This document shows, piece by piece, positions 29,390 through 38,999 of a stretch of 64,000 nucleotides of DNA (its first letter is position 1; each line of letters starts with the position of its first letter). The stretch spans positions 124,001-188,000 of the forward strand of contig NZ_CP133083.1 of NCBI RefSeq assembly GCF_030908545.1. The letters run 5' to 3'. Source of the DNA: Nitrosomonas sp. sh817. GTDB taxonomy: Bacteria > Pseudomonadota > Gammaproteobacteria > Burkholderiales > Nitrosomonadaceae. The translations under genes were made by a program, and so were the position numbers. The notes below the pieces were generated by a model. That model did no database searches and was not told where the DNA came from. It saw nothing but the letters and a program-made list of their open reading frames with translations.

Positions 29390-29931
29390 CAACTACTAGT
29401 ACAAAAGCAAATGTGTTGATGCTGAAAAAGTTGTTGATTTTCACATTGATTATGTTCGCATTTGGCTATGCCTTGGTGCCGTTCTATGAAAAGTTTTGTG
29501 AAGTTACCGGTATTAATAATCTGTTAAAACCGGATGTACTCAGCAAGGATAACTGGGTGGATGAAAGCCGATGGTTAGCGATTGAGTTTGATGCCAATAC
29601 AAGGGGATTACCTTGGAGTTTCAAACCTTTGCAAACTAGTGCTCGAATCCATCCCGGTGAGCCGATAAATGTGATGTACGAAATTACAAATAATTCAGAT
29701 CGCGAAATAGCTGGACAAGCGATACCCAGCTATAGTCCTCGTTATCTGGAGAAATATTTAAAAAAATTTGAATGTTTCTGTTTTACTAAACAAGTGCTTA
29801 AGCCAAATGAAACAAGACAGATGCCAGTGCAGTTTGTAATCGATCCAGGACTCCCTGATGATATTAATACTGTTACGATTTCGTACACTTTCTTTGAGTT
29901 GCCAGAAGGTGTGAATGTTATTAAAAAATAA
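29386..29931 (+). CDS. ctaG: cytochrome c oxidase assembly protein Cox11/CtaG
   Basis: Copper chaperone inserting CuB into subunit I. The 181-residue protein has an N-terminal membrane helix (about 15-35, LLIFTLIMFAFGYALVP), followed by FYEKFCEVTG and the copper-binding motif KFECFCFTKQ with the Cys pair. The alternative start at 29380 adds two residues, but the ATG at 29386 forms the ATGA overlap with the small assembly gene. Confidence 0.94.
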   Translation: MTTTSTKANVLMLKKLLIFTLIMFAFGYALVPFYEKFCEVTGINNLLKPDVLSKDNWVDESRWLAIEFDANTRGLPWSFKPLQTSARIHPGEPINVMYEITNNSDREIAGQAIPSYSPRYLEKYLKKFECFCFTKQVLKPNETRQMPVQFVIDPGLPDDINTVTISYTFFELPEGVNVIKK

Positions 29932-29940
29932 GGAAGTATT

Positions 29941-30150
29941 TTGAACGAGCAAACGAACAAGCCGGCAAAAGCAAGTATCGTGCAAATTGCAAAAGCCGTG
30001 TTGTTTGCGTTCATGGGGATTCGAAAAAAAAGCGATCTTGAGCATGATGCAGCAACGTTAACACCGGCTCAAGTCATTATAGGTGGAATCATTGGCGCAA
30101 TACTGTTTGTATTTGGTGTAATGCTGATTGTCAGATTGGTTGTAAGTTAG
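29941..30150 (+). CDS. DUF2970 family small membrane protein
   Basis: A 69-residue protein with one C-terminal helix (VIIGGIIGAILFVFGVMLIVRLV) and the DUF2970 pattern AKAVLFAFMGIRKKSDLEHD. These proteins occur between Cox11 and subunit III in betaproteobacteria and probably assist the oxidase; the mechanism is unknown. The start is a TTG behind AAGGAAG. Confidence 0.85.
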   Translation: MNEQTNKPAKASIVQIAKAVLFAFMGIRKKSDLEHDAATLTPAQVIIGGIIGAILFVFGVMLIVRLVVS

Positions 30151-30182
30151 AAATTAAAAATCATAAGTAAGAGGAGAGAAGA

Positions 30183-31040
30183 ATGAGTCAAGAATCAGGA
30201 CACTATTATGTCCCAGCTCCATCGTCATATCCGATCATCGGATCGACAGCAATTTTGTTCATGGGATCTGGTGCTGCATTGACCATGAATAAAATAGAAA
30301 CGGGCTACTGGCTGTTAGCAATTGGATTTTCAATACTGATCTATATGCTGTTCGGATGGTTTGGAACCGTTGCAAGAGAAAGTGAAGGCGGAAAATACGG
30401 AGAGCAAGTTGATAAATCCTTCCGTTGGGGGATGAGCTGGTTTATTTTTACAGAGGTAATGTTCTTCTGTGCTTTTTTTGGTGCATTATTTTACATGCGC
30501 AATCTCTCGATACCATGGTTAGCAGAAGAAAGCACCGTTTTGGGAAACAGCTTTTGGTCAGCGTATGATGGTAAATGGCCAACAACTGGACCTGGTGATT
30601 ATGATCCATTCACGCCAATGGGTGCATGGGGATTGCCAGCATTTAACACGATGTTACTGTTAACATCCGGTGTGACATTGACAATCGCACATTGGAGATT
30701 GAAAGAAAACAGACGAGATGGCATAAAACTCTGGATGTTGGCAACGATCGCTTTAGGCGCAACGTTCATTGCTTGTCAAGCATACGAATACGTTCATGCA
30801 TATCAAGATTTAAATCTGAAATTAACGACTGGTGCGTACGGCGCAACATTCTTCATGTTGACAGGTTTCCATGGTTTTCACGTGACAATTGGAACGATTA
30901 TGTTGATCGTTATCTATTTCCGTTGTGCGTCTGGCCATTTTACGCCTGAGCATCATTTCGGGTTTGAAGGGGTGGCTTGGTATTGGCACTTTGTTGACGT
31001 TGTATGGCTGGGATTGTTCGTATTCGTCTATCTGATGTGA
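30183..31040 (+). CDS. coxC: cytochrome c oxidase subunit III
   Basis: Membrane subunit of 285 residues, with seven helices expected. Family motifs include RWGMSWFIFTEVMFFCAFFGALF, GAWGLPAFNTMLLLTSG and the C-terminal HHFGFEGVAWYWHFVDVVWLGLFVFVYL (shown in part: VAWYWHFVDVVWLGLF). AGAGGAGAG precedes the ATG. Ends 24 bases before a terminator-like hairpin. Confidence 0.96.
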   Translation: MSQESGHYYVPAPSSYPIIGSTAILFMGSGAALTMNKIETGYWLLAIGFSILIYMLFGWFGTVARESEGGKYGEQVDKSFRWGMSWFIFTEVMFFCAFFGALFYMRNLSIPWLAEESTVLGNSFWSAYDGKWPTTGPGDYDPFTPMGAWGLPAFNTMLLLTSGVTLTIAHWRLKENRRDGIKLWMLATIALGATFIACQAYEYVHAYQDLNLKLTTGAYGATFFMLTGFHGFHVTIGTIMLIVIYFRCASGHFTPEHHFGFEGVAWYWHFVDVVWLGLFVFVYLM

Positions 31041-31064
31041 CGAATTACTTCAGCTTTGCATAAT

Positions 31065-31120
31065 GATTCCAGCTTTTGCACTGATTGCATGAAATGGTGA
31101 AAAAGCTGGAATCTGTTTTT
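31065..31120 (+). terminator. terminator-like hairpin after coxC
   Basis: Perfect 13-base arms GATTCCAGCTTTT (31065-31077) and AAAAGCTGGAATC (31101-31113), a 23-base loop and five T residues at 31116-31120. It lies only 17 bases before the SURF1 start, so it probably attenuates rather than fully separates the downstream assembly genes. Confidence 0.75.
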
Positions 31121-31136
31121 ACGGTAGCATTGATGA

Positions 31137-31865
31137 ATGAATATTCTGGGGTACCAGTTTGAACCTAGGTTATGGTCTGTCATTTTAACCTTAGTTGCGA
31201 TTGCCGTTTTTTCGAATCTCGGATTGTGGCAATTATCGAGAGCGGACGAAAAGCAATCACAATATGACCAGCTTGAACAATTTGCAAAGCAACCTGCAGT
31301 CTTGTTACCTTCAACACTCGTAAAGTTAGCTGATTTTGAATATCGGGATGTTGAAGTACAAGGTGAATTTGTTAATGAAAAGACAATTTACCTTGACAAT
31401 AAAACTTATCAAGGAAGAGCGGGTTATCACATCATTACCCCGCTGAGAATTGCTAACAGCTCTCTTCATGTGGCAGTAAATAGAGGGTGGGTGGCGACAG
31501 GCTACGATAGATCGGTATTACCTCCAGTTAAAGATATCAAAGGCGAGGTGCGCATAGCTGGAACCGTTGTTTCGCCAAATATCAAAACATTTGAATTATC
31601 AGATAAGCAAGCTGATAAACAGGTTTGGAACAGCTTGTCACTGGAAAAATATCAACAAGCATTGGATCTTACGCTGCAACCCCTGTTGATTTTACAGAAA
31701 AGTAAAGAAGACGATGGGTTGATAAAGGATTGGCATAAACCTGAATCAGGTGCAACAAAAAATATAGGCTATGCGGTGCAGTGGTTTTCACTCGCAGCTA
31801 CCACAATAATTATTTTTATAGTATTGAATGTCAAACGCAGAAATAAAGAAAAGCAACAGACGTAA
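31137..31865 (+). CDS. SURF1 family oxidase assembly protein
   Basis: Membrane protein of 242 residues with two terminal helices (about 13-30 and 214-233) around a periplasmic domain. Typical SURF1 signatures are LGLWQLSRADEKQ, GRAGYHIITPLRI and AVNRGWVATGYDR. SURF1 supports haem a insertion in subunit I. Its 3' end overlaps the next gene by 38 bases. Confidence 0.92.
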   Translation: MNILGYQFEPRLWSVILTLVAIAVFSNLGLWQLSRADEKQSQYDQLEQFAKQPAVLLPSTLVKLADFEYRDVEVQGEFVNEKTIYLDNKTYQGRAGYHIITPLRIANSSLHVAVNRGWVATGYDRSVLPPVKDIKGEVRIAGTVVSPNIKTFELSDKQADKQVWNSLSLEKYQQALDLTLQPLLILQKSKEDDGLIKDWHKPESGATKNIGYAVQWFSLAATTIIIFIVLNVKRRNKEKQQT

Positions 31866-32412
31866 ATTTATTCTTCTGTTGATTCTGATGTGCTCACCAG
31901 TTTTTATTTCATATGTGCTGTATTTTATGGAATATCGGCCTGAGAGCAAAAATTATGGTGATTTAATACCGATCGTTAAACTGACCGGTAAAGGCACAAA
32001 TCAAATAGACAATACCATATTTCGGATTAAAGATTTACATGGAAAGTGGATATTAGTCACGATAGATTCCGCTGAGCAATGCGATGAAGCGTGTAAGAAA
32101 AAACTATACCTCATGAGACAAGTCAGAATGGTGCAGGGCAAAGAAAAGCACCGGATAGAACGGCTTTGGTTAATAAACGATGACACTAAACTCAGTGAGG
32201 AATTATTAAAAGAATATGAAGGAACATATTTTGTTAGCGCTAAAGATAGCGAGTTACTCGAATTAATTGAAACCAAGGAATCGCAAACAAAGCACATCTA
32301 CTTGGTTGATCCAATAGGCAATTTGATGATGCGCTTTCCTGAGAATGTCGACGGTACCAAAATGGGGCATGACTTGAAACGCTTGCTTCACGTATCGCAA
32401 ATAGAGCATTAA
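31828..32412 (+). CDS. Sco-like thioredoxin-fold membrane protein
   Basis: Protein of 194 residues with one N-terminal membrane helix (about 14-32, FILLLILMCSPVFISYVLY) and a periplasmic domain. The domain has ..HGKWILVTIDSAEQCDEACKKK, where CDEAC (C-x3-C) matches the copper/redox Cys pair of Sco proteins, and a C-terminal IYLVDPIGNLMMRFPENVD. It looks like the reduced Sco-type protein found between SURF1 and ctaA/ctaB in betaproteobacteria. Translation is coupled by overlap with the SURF1 gene. A copper delivery or thiol-reducing role is inferred. Confidence 0.75.
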   Translation: MSNAEIKKSNRRKFILLLILMCSPVFISYVLYFMEYRPESKNYGDLIPIVKLTGKGTNQIDNTIFRIKDLHGKWILVTIDSAEQCDEACKKKLYLMRQVRMVQGKEKHRIERLWLINDDTKLSEELLKEYEGTYFVSAKDSELLELIETKESQTKHIYLVDPIGNLMMRFPENVDGTKMGHDLKRLLHVSQIEH

Positions 32413-32469
32413 GACCGATTAAAATATAGTAATTAAAACATTAGTAGTCTGAATAAGGAGATCAAAAAA

Positions 32470-33363
32470 ATGGCTTCCAGTTTGACATGGCAAGAGACGG
32501 CATCGCGAATTAATCAATTCTATCGATTGACCAAGCCCCGCGTGGTATCGCTGATTGTTTTCACTGCCGTAATTGGCATGTTTTTGGCAGTACCCGGGGC
32601 AGTACCATTAGATACCCTAATACTGGCAACGACAGGTATTGCTTTGGTAGCCGGTGCCGCCGCCGCATTAAACTGTCTGGTCGAGCACAAGTTGGATGTA
32701 GTAATGGCGAGAACAAAAGGAAGACCGCTACCGCAAGGAAAAGTCAGCGTTCCGGAAACATTATTTTTTCTGTCAATCGTAGGTGGTTTGGGCTTGTTCA
32801 TTTTGTATTACTGGGTCAATGAACTGACTATGTGGCTGACGTTAGGAACGTTTGTCGGATATGCGATTATCTATACCGTGATTTTAAAACCACTGACGCC
32901 ACAAAATATCGTAATTGGTGGCGCATCTGGCGCGATGCCTCCGGTGTTGGGCTGGACCGCGGTTACCGGTGAGATTGCAAGCGATGCTTTATTGTTATTC
33001 TTGATTATCTTTGCATGGACGCCGCCTCATTTTTGGGCGCTGGCGTTGTATCGTAAAAACGAATACGCTTCTATCGGTATGCCGATGTTGCCAGTAACGC
33101 ACGGCGATCAATTTACCAAATTGCATGTATTGCTCTACACATTCATTCTGTGCGCCGTAACGATTCTTCCATACGTTACTCAAATGAGCGGCTTGATTTA
33201 TTTAGGGAGCACCTTGATACTGAATAGCATTTTCCTATACTATGCCATCGAAATTTATCGCAATTACAGCGATAAATTAGCGCGTGAAGCTTTTCGCTAT
33301 TCAATTCTGTACTTGGCATTGCTGTTCGTTGCTTTGCTTGTTGATCATTATTTCCATTTCTAA
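32470..33363 (+). CDS. ctaB: protohaem IX farnesyltransferase (haem O synthase)
   Basis: Membrane prenyltransferase of 297 residues that adds a farnesyl group to haem b, giving haem O. Signatures: [20 protein letters not shown], then [20 protein letters not shown] with the Asp-rich substrate site, and a second site around [19 protein letters not shown]. About nine helices. The haem A synthase gene ctaA that often stands just before it is missing from this cluster. AAGGAGATC precedes the ATG. Confidence 0.95.
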   Translation: MASSLTWQETASRINQFYRLTKPRVVSLIVFTAVIGMFLAVPGAVPLDTLILATTGIALVAGAAAALNCLVEHKLDVVMARTKGRPLPQGKVSVPETLFFLSIVGGLGLFILYYWVNELTMWLTLGTFVGYAIIYTVILKPLTPQNIVIGGASGAMPPVLGWTAVTGEIASDALLLFLIIFAWTPPHFWALALYRKNEYASIGMPMLPVTHGDQFTKLHVLLYTFILCAVTILPYVTQMSGLIYLGSTLILNSIFLYYAIEIYRNYSDKLAREAFRYSILYLALLFVALLVDHYFHF

Positions 33364-33383
33364 AACGAACTGATTCATTAATT

Positions 33384-33409
33384 AAAAAAGCGCCTGCAGG
33401 CGCTTTTTT
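33384..33409. terminator. bidirectional terminator between ctaB and the FAD oxidase gene
   Basis: A perfect 26-base palindrome: six A residues, GCGCCTGCAGGCGC (33390-33403), six T residues. It sits between two convergent genes and reads as a terminator on both strands. Confidence 0.92.
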
Positions 33410-33430
33410 ATTTCGAGGCGTGATTTAAAT

Positions 33431-34807
33431 TCAGTCCGTAGCAGGAAACAATTTTCCCGGATTAAGAATATTATTGGGGTCAAACACCCGTTTGATAGCA
33501 CGCATCAGATTCAGCGTCGATGCATCAATTTCCTTGGTCACAAAAGCGCGCTTTTCACTGCCGACCCCATGTTCACCTGACAAGGTTCCGCGTAGATTAA
33601 TCACCAAGTTGAAAACTTCATCCAAGCACTGTTCAGCGCGCGCCACTTCTTCTGGGTTATCCGGGTTGATTAGCAAATTAACATGGATATTGCCATTGCC
33701 AGCATGGCCGAAATTAACATTGTGCAATCGGTACTGATTGCTTAATTGCGTTAATCCTGCCAAGAATTGCGGCAAAGTATCAACCGGCACCACGACATCT
33801 TCATTGATTTTCTTCGGGGCGATTTCGCGGAGTAATGGTGACAGGGCTTTACGAGCTTTCCACAGCGCCGCTATGTTGTCGACCTCTCCTGCAAAAATTA
33901 AATGCTCAGATTGACAGGCAGCTAAGATGGCCGCGACCGATTCAGCCATATCACGACCAGAACCATCGACTTCGATCATCAGCATTGCATGTGTATCAGC
34001 CGGAAGCATGTCGGGGTAACGGCCACGAATCAAATTAAGCGATCCGGCATCGAGAAACTCAAGAGCGCTGGGCAATTGCGGCAGGGTCATAATTTTAACA
34101 ATCGCAGCAGTGCAACTGGAAAGATCGCGATAATGCGCGGTAATGCCGGTAACGGCATTAGGCAATGCGGTTAATTTCAACGTGGCTTCCGTGATCACCG
34201 CCAGCGTGCCTTCGGAGCCTATCAATAAGCGAGTGAGATCATAACCGACCACTCCTTTGGTGGTATAACACCCGGTTGTAATAACCTCCCCAGCGCCAGT
34301 GATCGCTTTTAAACCCAAGACATGCTCGCGCGTGGTGCCATATTTAACAGCATGCGGGCCACCGGCTCCCGTCGCAATATTGCCGCCGATGGTGGAGAAA
34401 GCCGCACTCGATGGGTCCGGCGGCCAAAAAAAACCGTGCGGTTTGGCAGCGTCTTGAACCGATTGATTCAAGGCGCCAGGCTGCGCGACGATGACGCGAT
34501 TTGCAGGATCAACCACTAATATTCGGGTCATGCGTTCCAACGACAATGCGATGCCGCCGAATTCAGGCAAGCTGCCGCCCGCCGTGCCTGTTCCTCTGCC
34601 GCGAGGAATTAATGGCACCTGGAATTGGTTGCACAACCCTAGAATTTGCCGGATTTCATCGGCTGAGGTTGGAAACAGCACCGCATCCGGCGGAAAAATC
34701 TTGCGGCTGTTGTCGTAGGCGTACGCGTAACAATCCACCGGATCGGTATAGAACCGCTCAGGCGGGAAGATTTGCCCTATTTGCGTGATCAGTTCCGCAG
34801 GCAACAT
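33431..34807 (-). CDS. FAD-linked oxidase, GlcD/D-lactate dehydrogenase type
   Basis: Flavoprotein of 458 residues. The FAD-binding PCMH domain covers about residues 35-215, with PRGRGTGTAGGSLPEFGG and the ATGAGGPHAVKYGTTREHVLG stretch (partial: GPHAVKYGTTREHVLGL). The C-terminal FAD-oxidase domain ends with GTLSGEHGVGSEKRAF, which includes the active-site His, and DPNNILNPGKLF. This is the pattern of glycolate oxidase subunit GlcD and D-lactate dehydrogenases. With no glcE/glcF beside it, D-lactate or D-2-hydroxyacid oxidation is more likely; the substrate is uncertain. Confidence 0.88.
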   Translation of the reverse strand: MLPAELITQIGQIFPPERFYTDPVDCYAYAYDNSRKIFPPDAVLFPTSADEIRQILGLCNQFQVPLIPRGRGTGTAGGSLPEFGGIALSLERMTRILVVDPANRVIVAQPGALNQSVQDAAKPHGFFWPPDPSSAAFSTIGGNIATGAGGPHAVKYGTTREHVLGLKAITGAGEVITTGCYTTKGVVGYDLTRLLIGSEGTLAVITEATLKLTALPNAVTGITAHYRDLSSCTAAIVKIMTLPQLPSALEFLDAGSLNLIRGRYPDMLPADTHAMLMIEVDGSGRDMAESVAAILAACQSEHLIFAGEVDNIAALWKARKALSPLLREIAPKKINEDVVVPVDTLPQFLAGLTQLSNQYRLHNVNFGHAGNGNIHVNLLINPDNPEEVARAEQCLDEVFNLVINLRGTLSGEHGVGSEKRAFVTKEIDASTLNLMRAIKRVFDPNNILNPGKLFPATD

Positions 34808-34824
34808 CGCAAAAACAGCGCAAG

Positions 34825-35400
34825 TTAATCCATATATTCGAATACTTTCACCACCTTACGCACGCCGGAAGTGGAGCTGGCAATTTTTGCGGCATGATCG
34901 GCTTCTTGACGCTTCACGATACCCATCAAATATACAACGCTATTTTCAGACACGATTTTTACATGGCTAACATGAAATTTCCGCTCGGCAAGAAACCGCG
35001 CTTTTACTTTGGATGTCAGCAATACGTCGTTACTGCGCGAAGCCAGCGATGTCATCGAAGCGACGGCGATTTCGTTGTGAATGCGCCGCACGTTATCGAC
35101 GCCCATGACTACGCGTTCGATGTTTTGCTTGAGTTCTTCCGACGATGCCTCTCCGGTTAACAGAACCACGCGGTTATAACTGGTAACATTGACATGCACG
35201 CTATCGCTGAATTGTTGATGGATACGCCGTGCGCTTTTAAGCTCAATGCCTTCATCCTCAATGAAAATGCCGCTGGTTCTGCGGTCTTCAGCAATATACG
35301 AACCCGAACCGGGTGCAGTGCTCAGAGAATACATCGGGCAGCCCGACAGTAATGGCAGGCAGAGTAGCAGTAACAACCCATTCCTATTGAGAGATTTCAT
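34825..35400 (-). CDS. BON-domain lipoprotein (DolP/OsmY-like)
   Basis: Outer-membrane-directed lipoprotein of 191 residues. The signal ends in LLSGCPMYS (lipobox). Two BON domains follow, at about residues 45-115 (VHVNVTSYNRVVLLTGEASS) and 120-190 (SENSVVYLMGIVKRQEADHA). DolP (YraP) has this architecture and maintains envelope integrity. The frame opens at 35430, but the ATG at 35400 begins the signal peptide. Lies 17 bases downstream of no other minus-strand gene start and 18 bases before the FAD oxidase start, likely co-transcribed with it. Confidence 0.85.
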   Translation of the reverse strand: MKSLNRNGLLLLLCLPLLSGCPMYSLSTAPGSGSYIAEDRRTSGIFIEDEGIELKSARRIHQQFSDSVHVNVTSYNRVVLLTGEASSEELKQNIERVVMGVDNVRRIHNEIAVASMTSLASRSNDVLLTSKVKARFLAERKFHVSHVKIVSENSVVYLMGIVKRQEADHAAKIASSTSGVRKVVKVFEYMD

Positions 35401-35499
35401 TTGCAGGACTCCATAGAATTCAAAATTCAAGGGCGATAATACAGTAAAATAACGCGATCACGAATAAACAATTGGCGGCGTTATCTGCGATTAAACATC

Positions 35500-36003
35500 A
35501 TGAGCGCAAAAGAAACGGATGCCGCGCAAAGCGGACAAGAACACAGTGCCGATACGTACGCCGATGAATCAGCGGTCATCGGTGTGACAGCGGGAGAAGA
35601 ACGCTATTTGATTCCGATGACGGAAGTCAGCGAAGTCATCGTCATGCCGAAGCTTGCGCATGTTCCGTTGACGCAGCCCTGGTTTCTTGGATTGGCCAAC
35701 GTGCGCGGCAACCTTTACGGTATTACCGACCTGGGTGTGTATCTCGGCGATAAACCGGTGCCGTTCAATTTGAAATCGCGGGTGTTGTTGTCATTCACCG
35801 ACAACAAAGTTTATGGCGGCTTTGCCGTGCATAGTATGCTCGGAATCCGCAAGCTATCGGAATTCACTCAAGTCAAATCGCCCAAAAAGAAACTACCCGC
35901 CGGGATCCGGGCGCACTATCAAGATGCCGAAGGGCGGATCTGGAAAGCGCTCAGTTTATATGCGTTGATTCGTGACGATAAATTTCTGCAGATTGCCCGG
36001 TGA
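35500..36003 (+). CDS. CheW-like domain protein (PilI type)
   Basis: Protein of 167 residues with a CheW domain from about residue 25: VIGVTAGEERYLIPMTEVSEVI, FLGLANVRGNLYGITDLGVYLG and a C-terminal LIRDDKFLQIAR. The lack of a charged N-terminal coupling motif and the pattern LANVRGNLYGI point to the PilI group of the Pil-Chp twitching system rather than flagellar CheW. No other chemotaxis genes are adjacent, so it is an isolated adaptor. Confidence 0.85.
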   Translation: MSAKETDAAQSGQEHSADTYADESAVIGVTAGEERYLIPMTEVSEVIVMPKLAHVPLTQPWFLGLANVRGNLYGITDLGVYLGDKPVPFNLKSRVLLSFTDNKVYGGFAVHSMLGIRKLSEFTQVKSPKKKLPAGIRAHYQDAEGRIWKALSLYALIRDDKFLQIAR

Positions 36004-36052
36004 ATGACACGCATTTTTTTACAACCCGCTAACATCAAAATTACAACTTTAA

Positions 36053-36943
<891 letters not shown>

Positions 36944-36954
36944 CAGCACCGGTG

Positions 36955-37680
36955 TTACCAGCGCTTACCCAGTGCCGTTAAAATCCCGCGCAGAATTTGC
37001 ACTTCCTCTTTCTCCAGCCGCGCCTTTGAGAACAGGCGGCGGATACGCTGCATCAGCAATTTGGGTCTCTCCGGAACTAGGTAATCGCTGGCAATCATCG
37101 CCTGCTCCAGATGCGCATAGAATAATTCCAGATCATTAAAATTGGCCGGTGATTCAACCGGGGCGGCAGGTGCGTCATTTTCCAGCAGCGCCATGCGCAG
37201 CTCATACGCCATAACTTGCACCGCGCTGGCCAGGTTCAGCGACGTGAATTCCGGATTTGCGGGAATATGGATAATCATCTGGCACTTACTGACCTCCGCG
37301 GTCGTCAGCCCGGAGGTTTCCGCGCCAAACAGCAAAGCAACCGGTTGATGCCGTGCGTAACGCAATAATTCCCGCGCGCCCTGCCGCGCATCAAACACAT
37401 CGGGCGAAAGATCGCGTGACCGCGCGGTGATCGCAGCACTCAGCACGGTATTATCCAATGCCTCATCCAGCTCGGCGCATACCTTAATTTTTTCCAGAAT
37501 ATCGCGCGCTCTGACCGCGCGGGCATCCGCTTCTCTATCCGGAAACGACTCCGGATTAATCAAATACAGCGAGCTGAGTCCCATCGTTTTCATCGCCCGC
37601 GCCGCCGCGCCGATGTTACCGGGATGGCTGGTATGGCTGAGTACAATGCGGATATGGTCGAGCGGGCAAGGGCTATTCAT
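36955..37680 (-). CDS. trmJ: tRNA (Cm32/Um32) 2'-O-methyltransferase TrmJ
   Basis: SPOUT-class RNA methyltransferase of 241 residues. Evidence: IVLSHTSHPGNIGAAARAMKTMG at the N-terminus (the TrmH/TrmJ motif 1, shown as HPGNIGAAARAMKTMG), VALLFGAETSGLTTAEV (motif 2) and IHIPANPEFTSLNLASAVQ (motif 3, with the SAM knot). The frame runs up to 37815, but the ATG at 37680 gives the family N-terminus; the longer version has unrelated sequence before it. Confidence 0.92.
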   Translation of the reverse strand: MNSPCPLDHIRIVLSHTSHPGNIGAAARAMKTMGLSSLYLINPESFPDREADARAVRARDILEKIKVCAELDEALDNTVLSAAITARSRDLSPDVFDARQGARELLRYARHQPVALLFGAETSGLTTAEVSKCQMIIHIPANPEFTSLNLASAVQVMAYELRMALLENDAPAAPVESPANFNDLELFYAHLEQAMIASDYLVPERPKLLMQRIRRLFSKARLEKEEVQILRGILTALGKRW

Positions 37681-37872
37681 AATACAAGCAGGTGAGTGTC
37701 GAGAAACAAAGCGGGTGATTTTAACAGAGGAAGGAATCCGGTACATGACGTCCGCGAGGTCAGATTGATCATTCAAAGTTATAATGCGACTAATGACCCG
37801 GTGGGCAGCAGCCATGCATTTGCGCGGTATTCTGAAGAAGCGGTTATACGATTACTTATTTTGGAGTTATTA

Positions 37873-38439
37873 ATGGCGAAACCAGCAACAACCAAATCTT
37901 TGCGTTCAATTTATCAATTCAAGGTTACATTGAACGGCATCCGCCCGCCGGTATGGCGCCGGTTCCTGATTGCCAGCACCGACAGCCTGGCGGACTTGCA
38001 TCTTGTGGTGCAAATCGTGATGGGCTGGACCGATTCGCATTTGCATGAGTTTGTGAAAGGTAAAGAATGCTACGGTGTGCCGGACGAAGATTTTCCGTCG
38101 GATATTCACGATGAATCCAAATTCCGCATCGATCAGGTGTTGAAACAGGAGAAAGACAAACTGCGTTATACCTACGACTTCGGCGACGGCTGGGATCATG
38201 ACATCGTGCTGGAAAAAATCCTGCCGTTTGATACCAAAACCAAATTATCGGCGTGCCTCAAGGGAAGTCGCGCCTGTCCACCGGAAGATGTCGGCGGAAC
38301 GCCAGGGTATGAGATGTTCCTCGAAGCGATTGCCGATCCCGATCATCCGGAACATGCCGAGATATTGGAATGGCTCGGCGAATCGTTCGACCCCGAGCAT
38401 TTTGATTTGGCGGAAGCGAATAATTTGCTGCAAAACTGA
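37873..38439 (+). CDS. plasmid pRiA4b ORF-3 family protein
   Basis: Protein of 188 residues containing the pRiA4b ORF-3-like fold (about residues 15-180): YQFKVTLNGIRPPVWRRFLI, DLHLVVQIVMGWTDSHLHEF, YTYDFGDGWDHDIVLEK and CPPEDVGGTPGYEMFLEA. This family occurs on chromosomes and plasmids, often near transposons and defence genes, and has no firm function. The frame opens upstream at 37696, but the ATG at 37873 starts just before the domain. It stands 58 bases ahead of the truncated methyltransferase. Confidence 0.82.
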   Translation: MAKPATTKSLRSIYQFKVTLNGIRPPVWRRFLIASTDSLADLHLVVQIVMGWTDSHLHEFVKGKECYGVPDEDFPSDIHDESKFRIDQVLKQEKDKLRYTYDFGDGWDHDIVLEKILPFDTKTKLSACLKGSRACPPEDVGGTPGYEMFLEAIADPDHPEHAEILEWLGESFDPEHFDLAEANNLLQN

Positions 38440-38497
38440 TGCGTGATAACACCAGGCCGGCACTTGAATCAATGTTTCTTTGACAAAGAATCCCGCG

Positions 38498-38878
38498 ATG
38501 ACAACAAACGATAACAAAACCAACCCTCCTAGCGGCAACCGGGAATCACGGCAGGAAATACTGCCGGATAATGAATTCGGTCTTGAACCGCAGTTGTCAT
38601 CACCAAGCACACCGGCTGCGAAGAAGGCACCGGCGGCAAAAACCGTAACCGGGCGTGCAACCACCGGCCAGCAAGCCGCCGAAGTGCTCAGCTACCGCCA
38701 CGGCGACAAACGCACCAACAATCCGCATGTCGGCATGGTCGACACGCATTCCGACGGCGTGGAAGGCAAAACCGTGTGGCAATACGATCCGCATATCGAC
38801 CCGGCGCTGCAATTCGACAGCCAGCGCATCCCCATTGAAAACCTGATCGACGAGGCACTCGCGTCCGGTGTAATTTAA
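38498..38878 (+). pseudogene. truncated DNA methyltransferase N-terminus (R-M remnant)
   Basis: Reads 126 residues and then stops. The second half, SYRHGDKRTNNPHVGMV ... VWQYDPHIDPALQFDSQR, followed by IENLIDEALASG, matches what I remember of the N-terminal region of type III-like site-specific DNA methyltransferases, in which this leader precedes an ALEQLKR-type segment and the methylase core. Here the similarity breaks off after ALASG (about 38868) and two unrelated codons and a stop follow. The catalytic motifs (DPPY, FxGxG) are all missing, so the fragment cannot methylate. The AT content rises sharply just after this point. The start is the ATG at 38498. Confidence 0.7.
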
Positions 38879-38996
38879 GTAAGTGGATGAATTCTTAAGA
38901 GGCAGTTTGGATGCTAATAATGTAATTATGTGCTTGTATATGAGAGTGATTCTATGAATAACAACAAATCTCTGATTCATAGCTCTATACCTTAAA
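38874..38996 (+). other. hairpin-rich leader, possible place of retron msr-msd
   Basis: The only non-coding space of useful size in the cassette. It holds a hairpin CTATGAAT (38952-38959) / ATTCATAG (38975-38982) with an A-rich loop, extendable outward by GTATA (38936-38940) / TATAC (38986-38990), and a smaller ATAAT-GTA-ATTAT hairpin (about 38918-38930). TTTAAG (38874-38879) can pair with CTTAAA (38991-38996) and would enclose the whole, like the a1/a2 pairing of retron RNAs, but six pairs are weak. It is shorter than most retron ncRNAs. It may be only the promoter and leader. Confidence 0.25.
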
Positions 38997-38999
38997 AAA

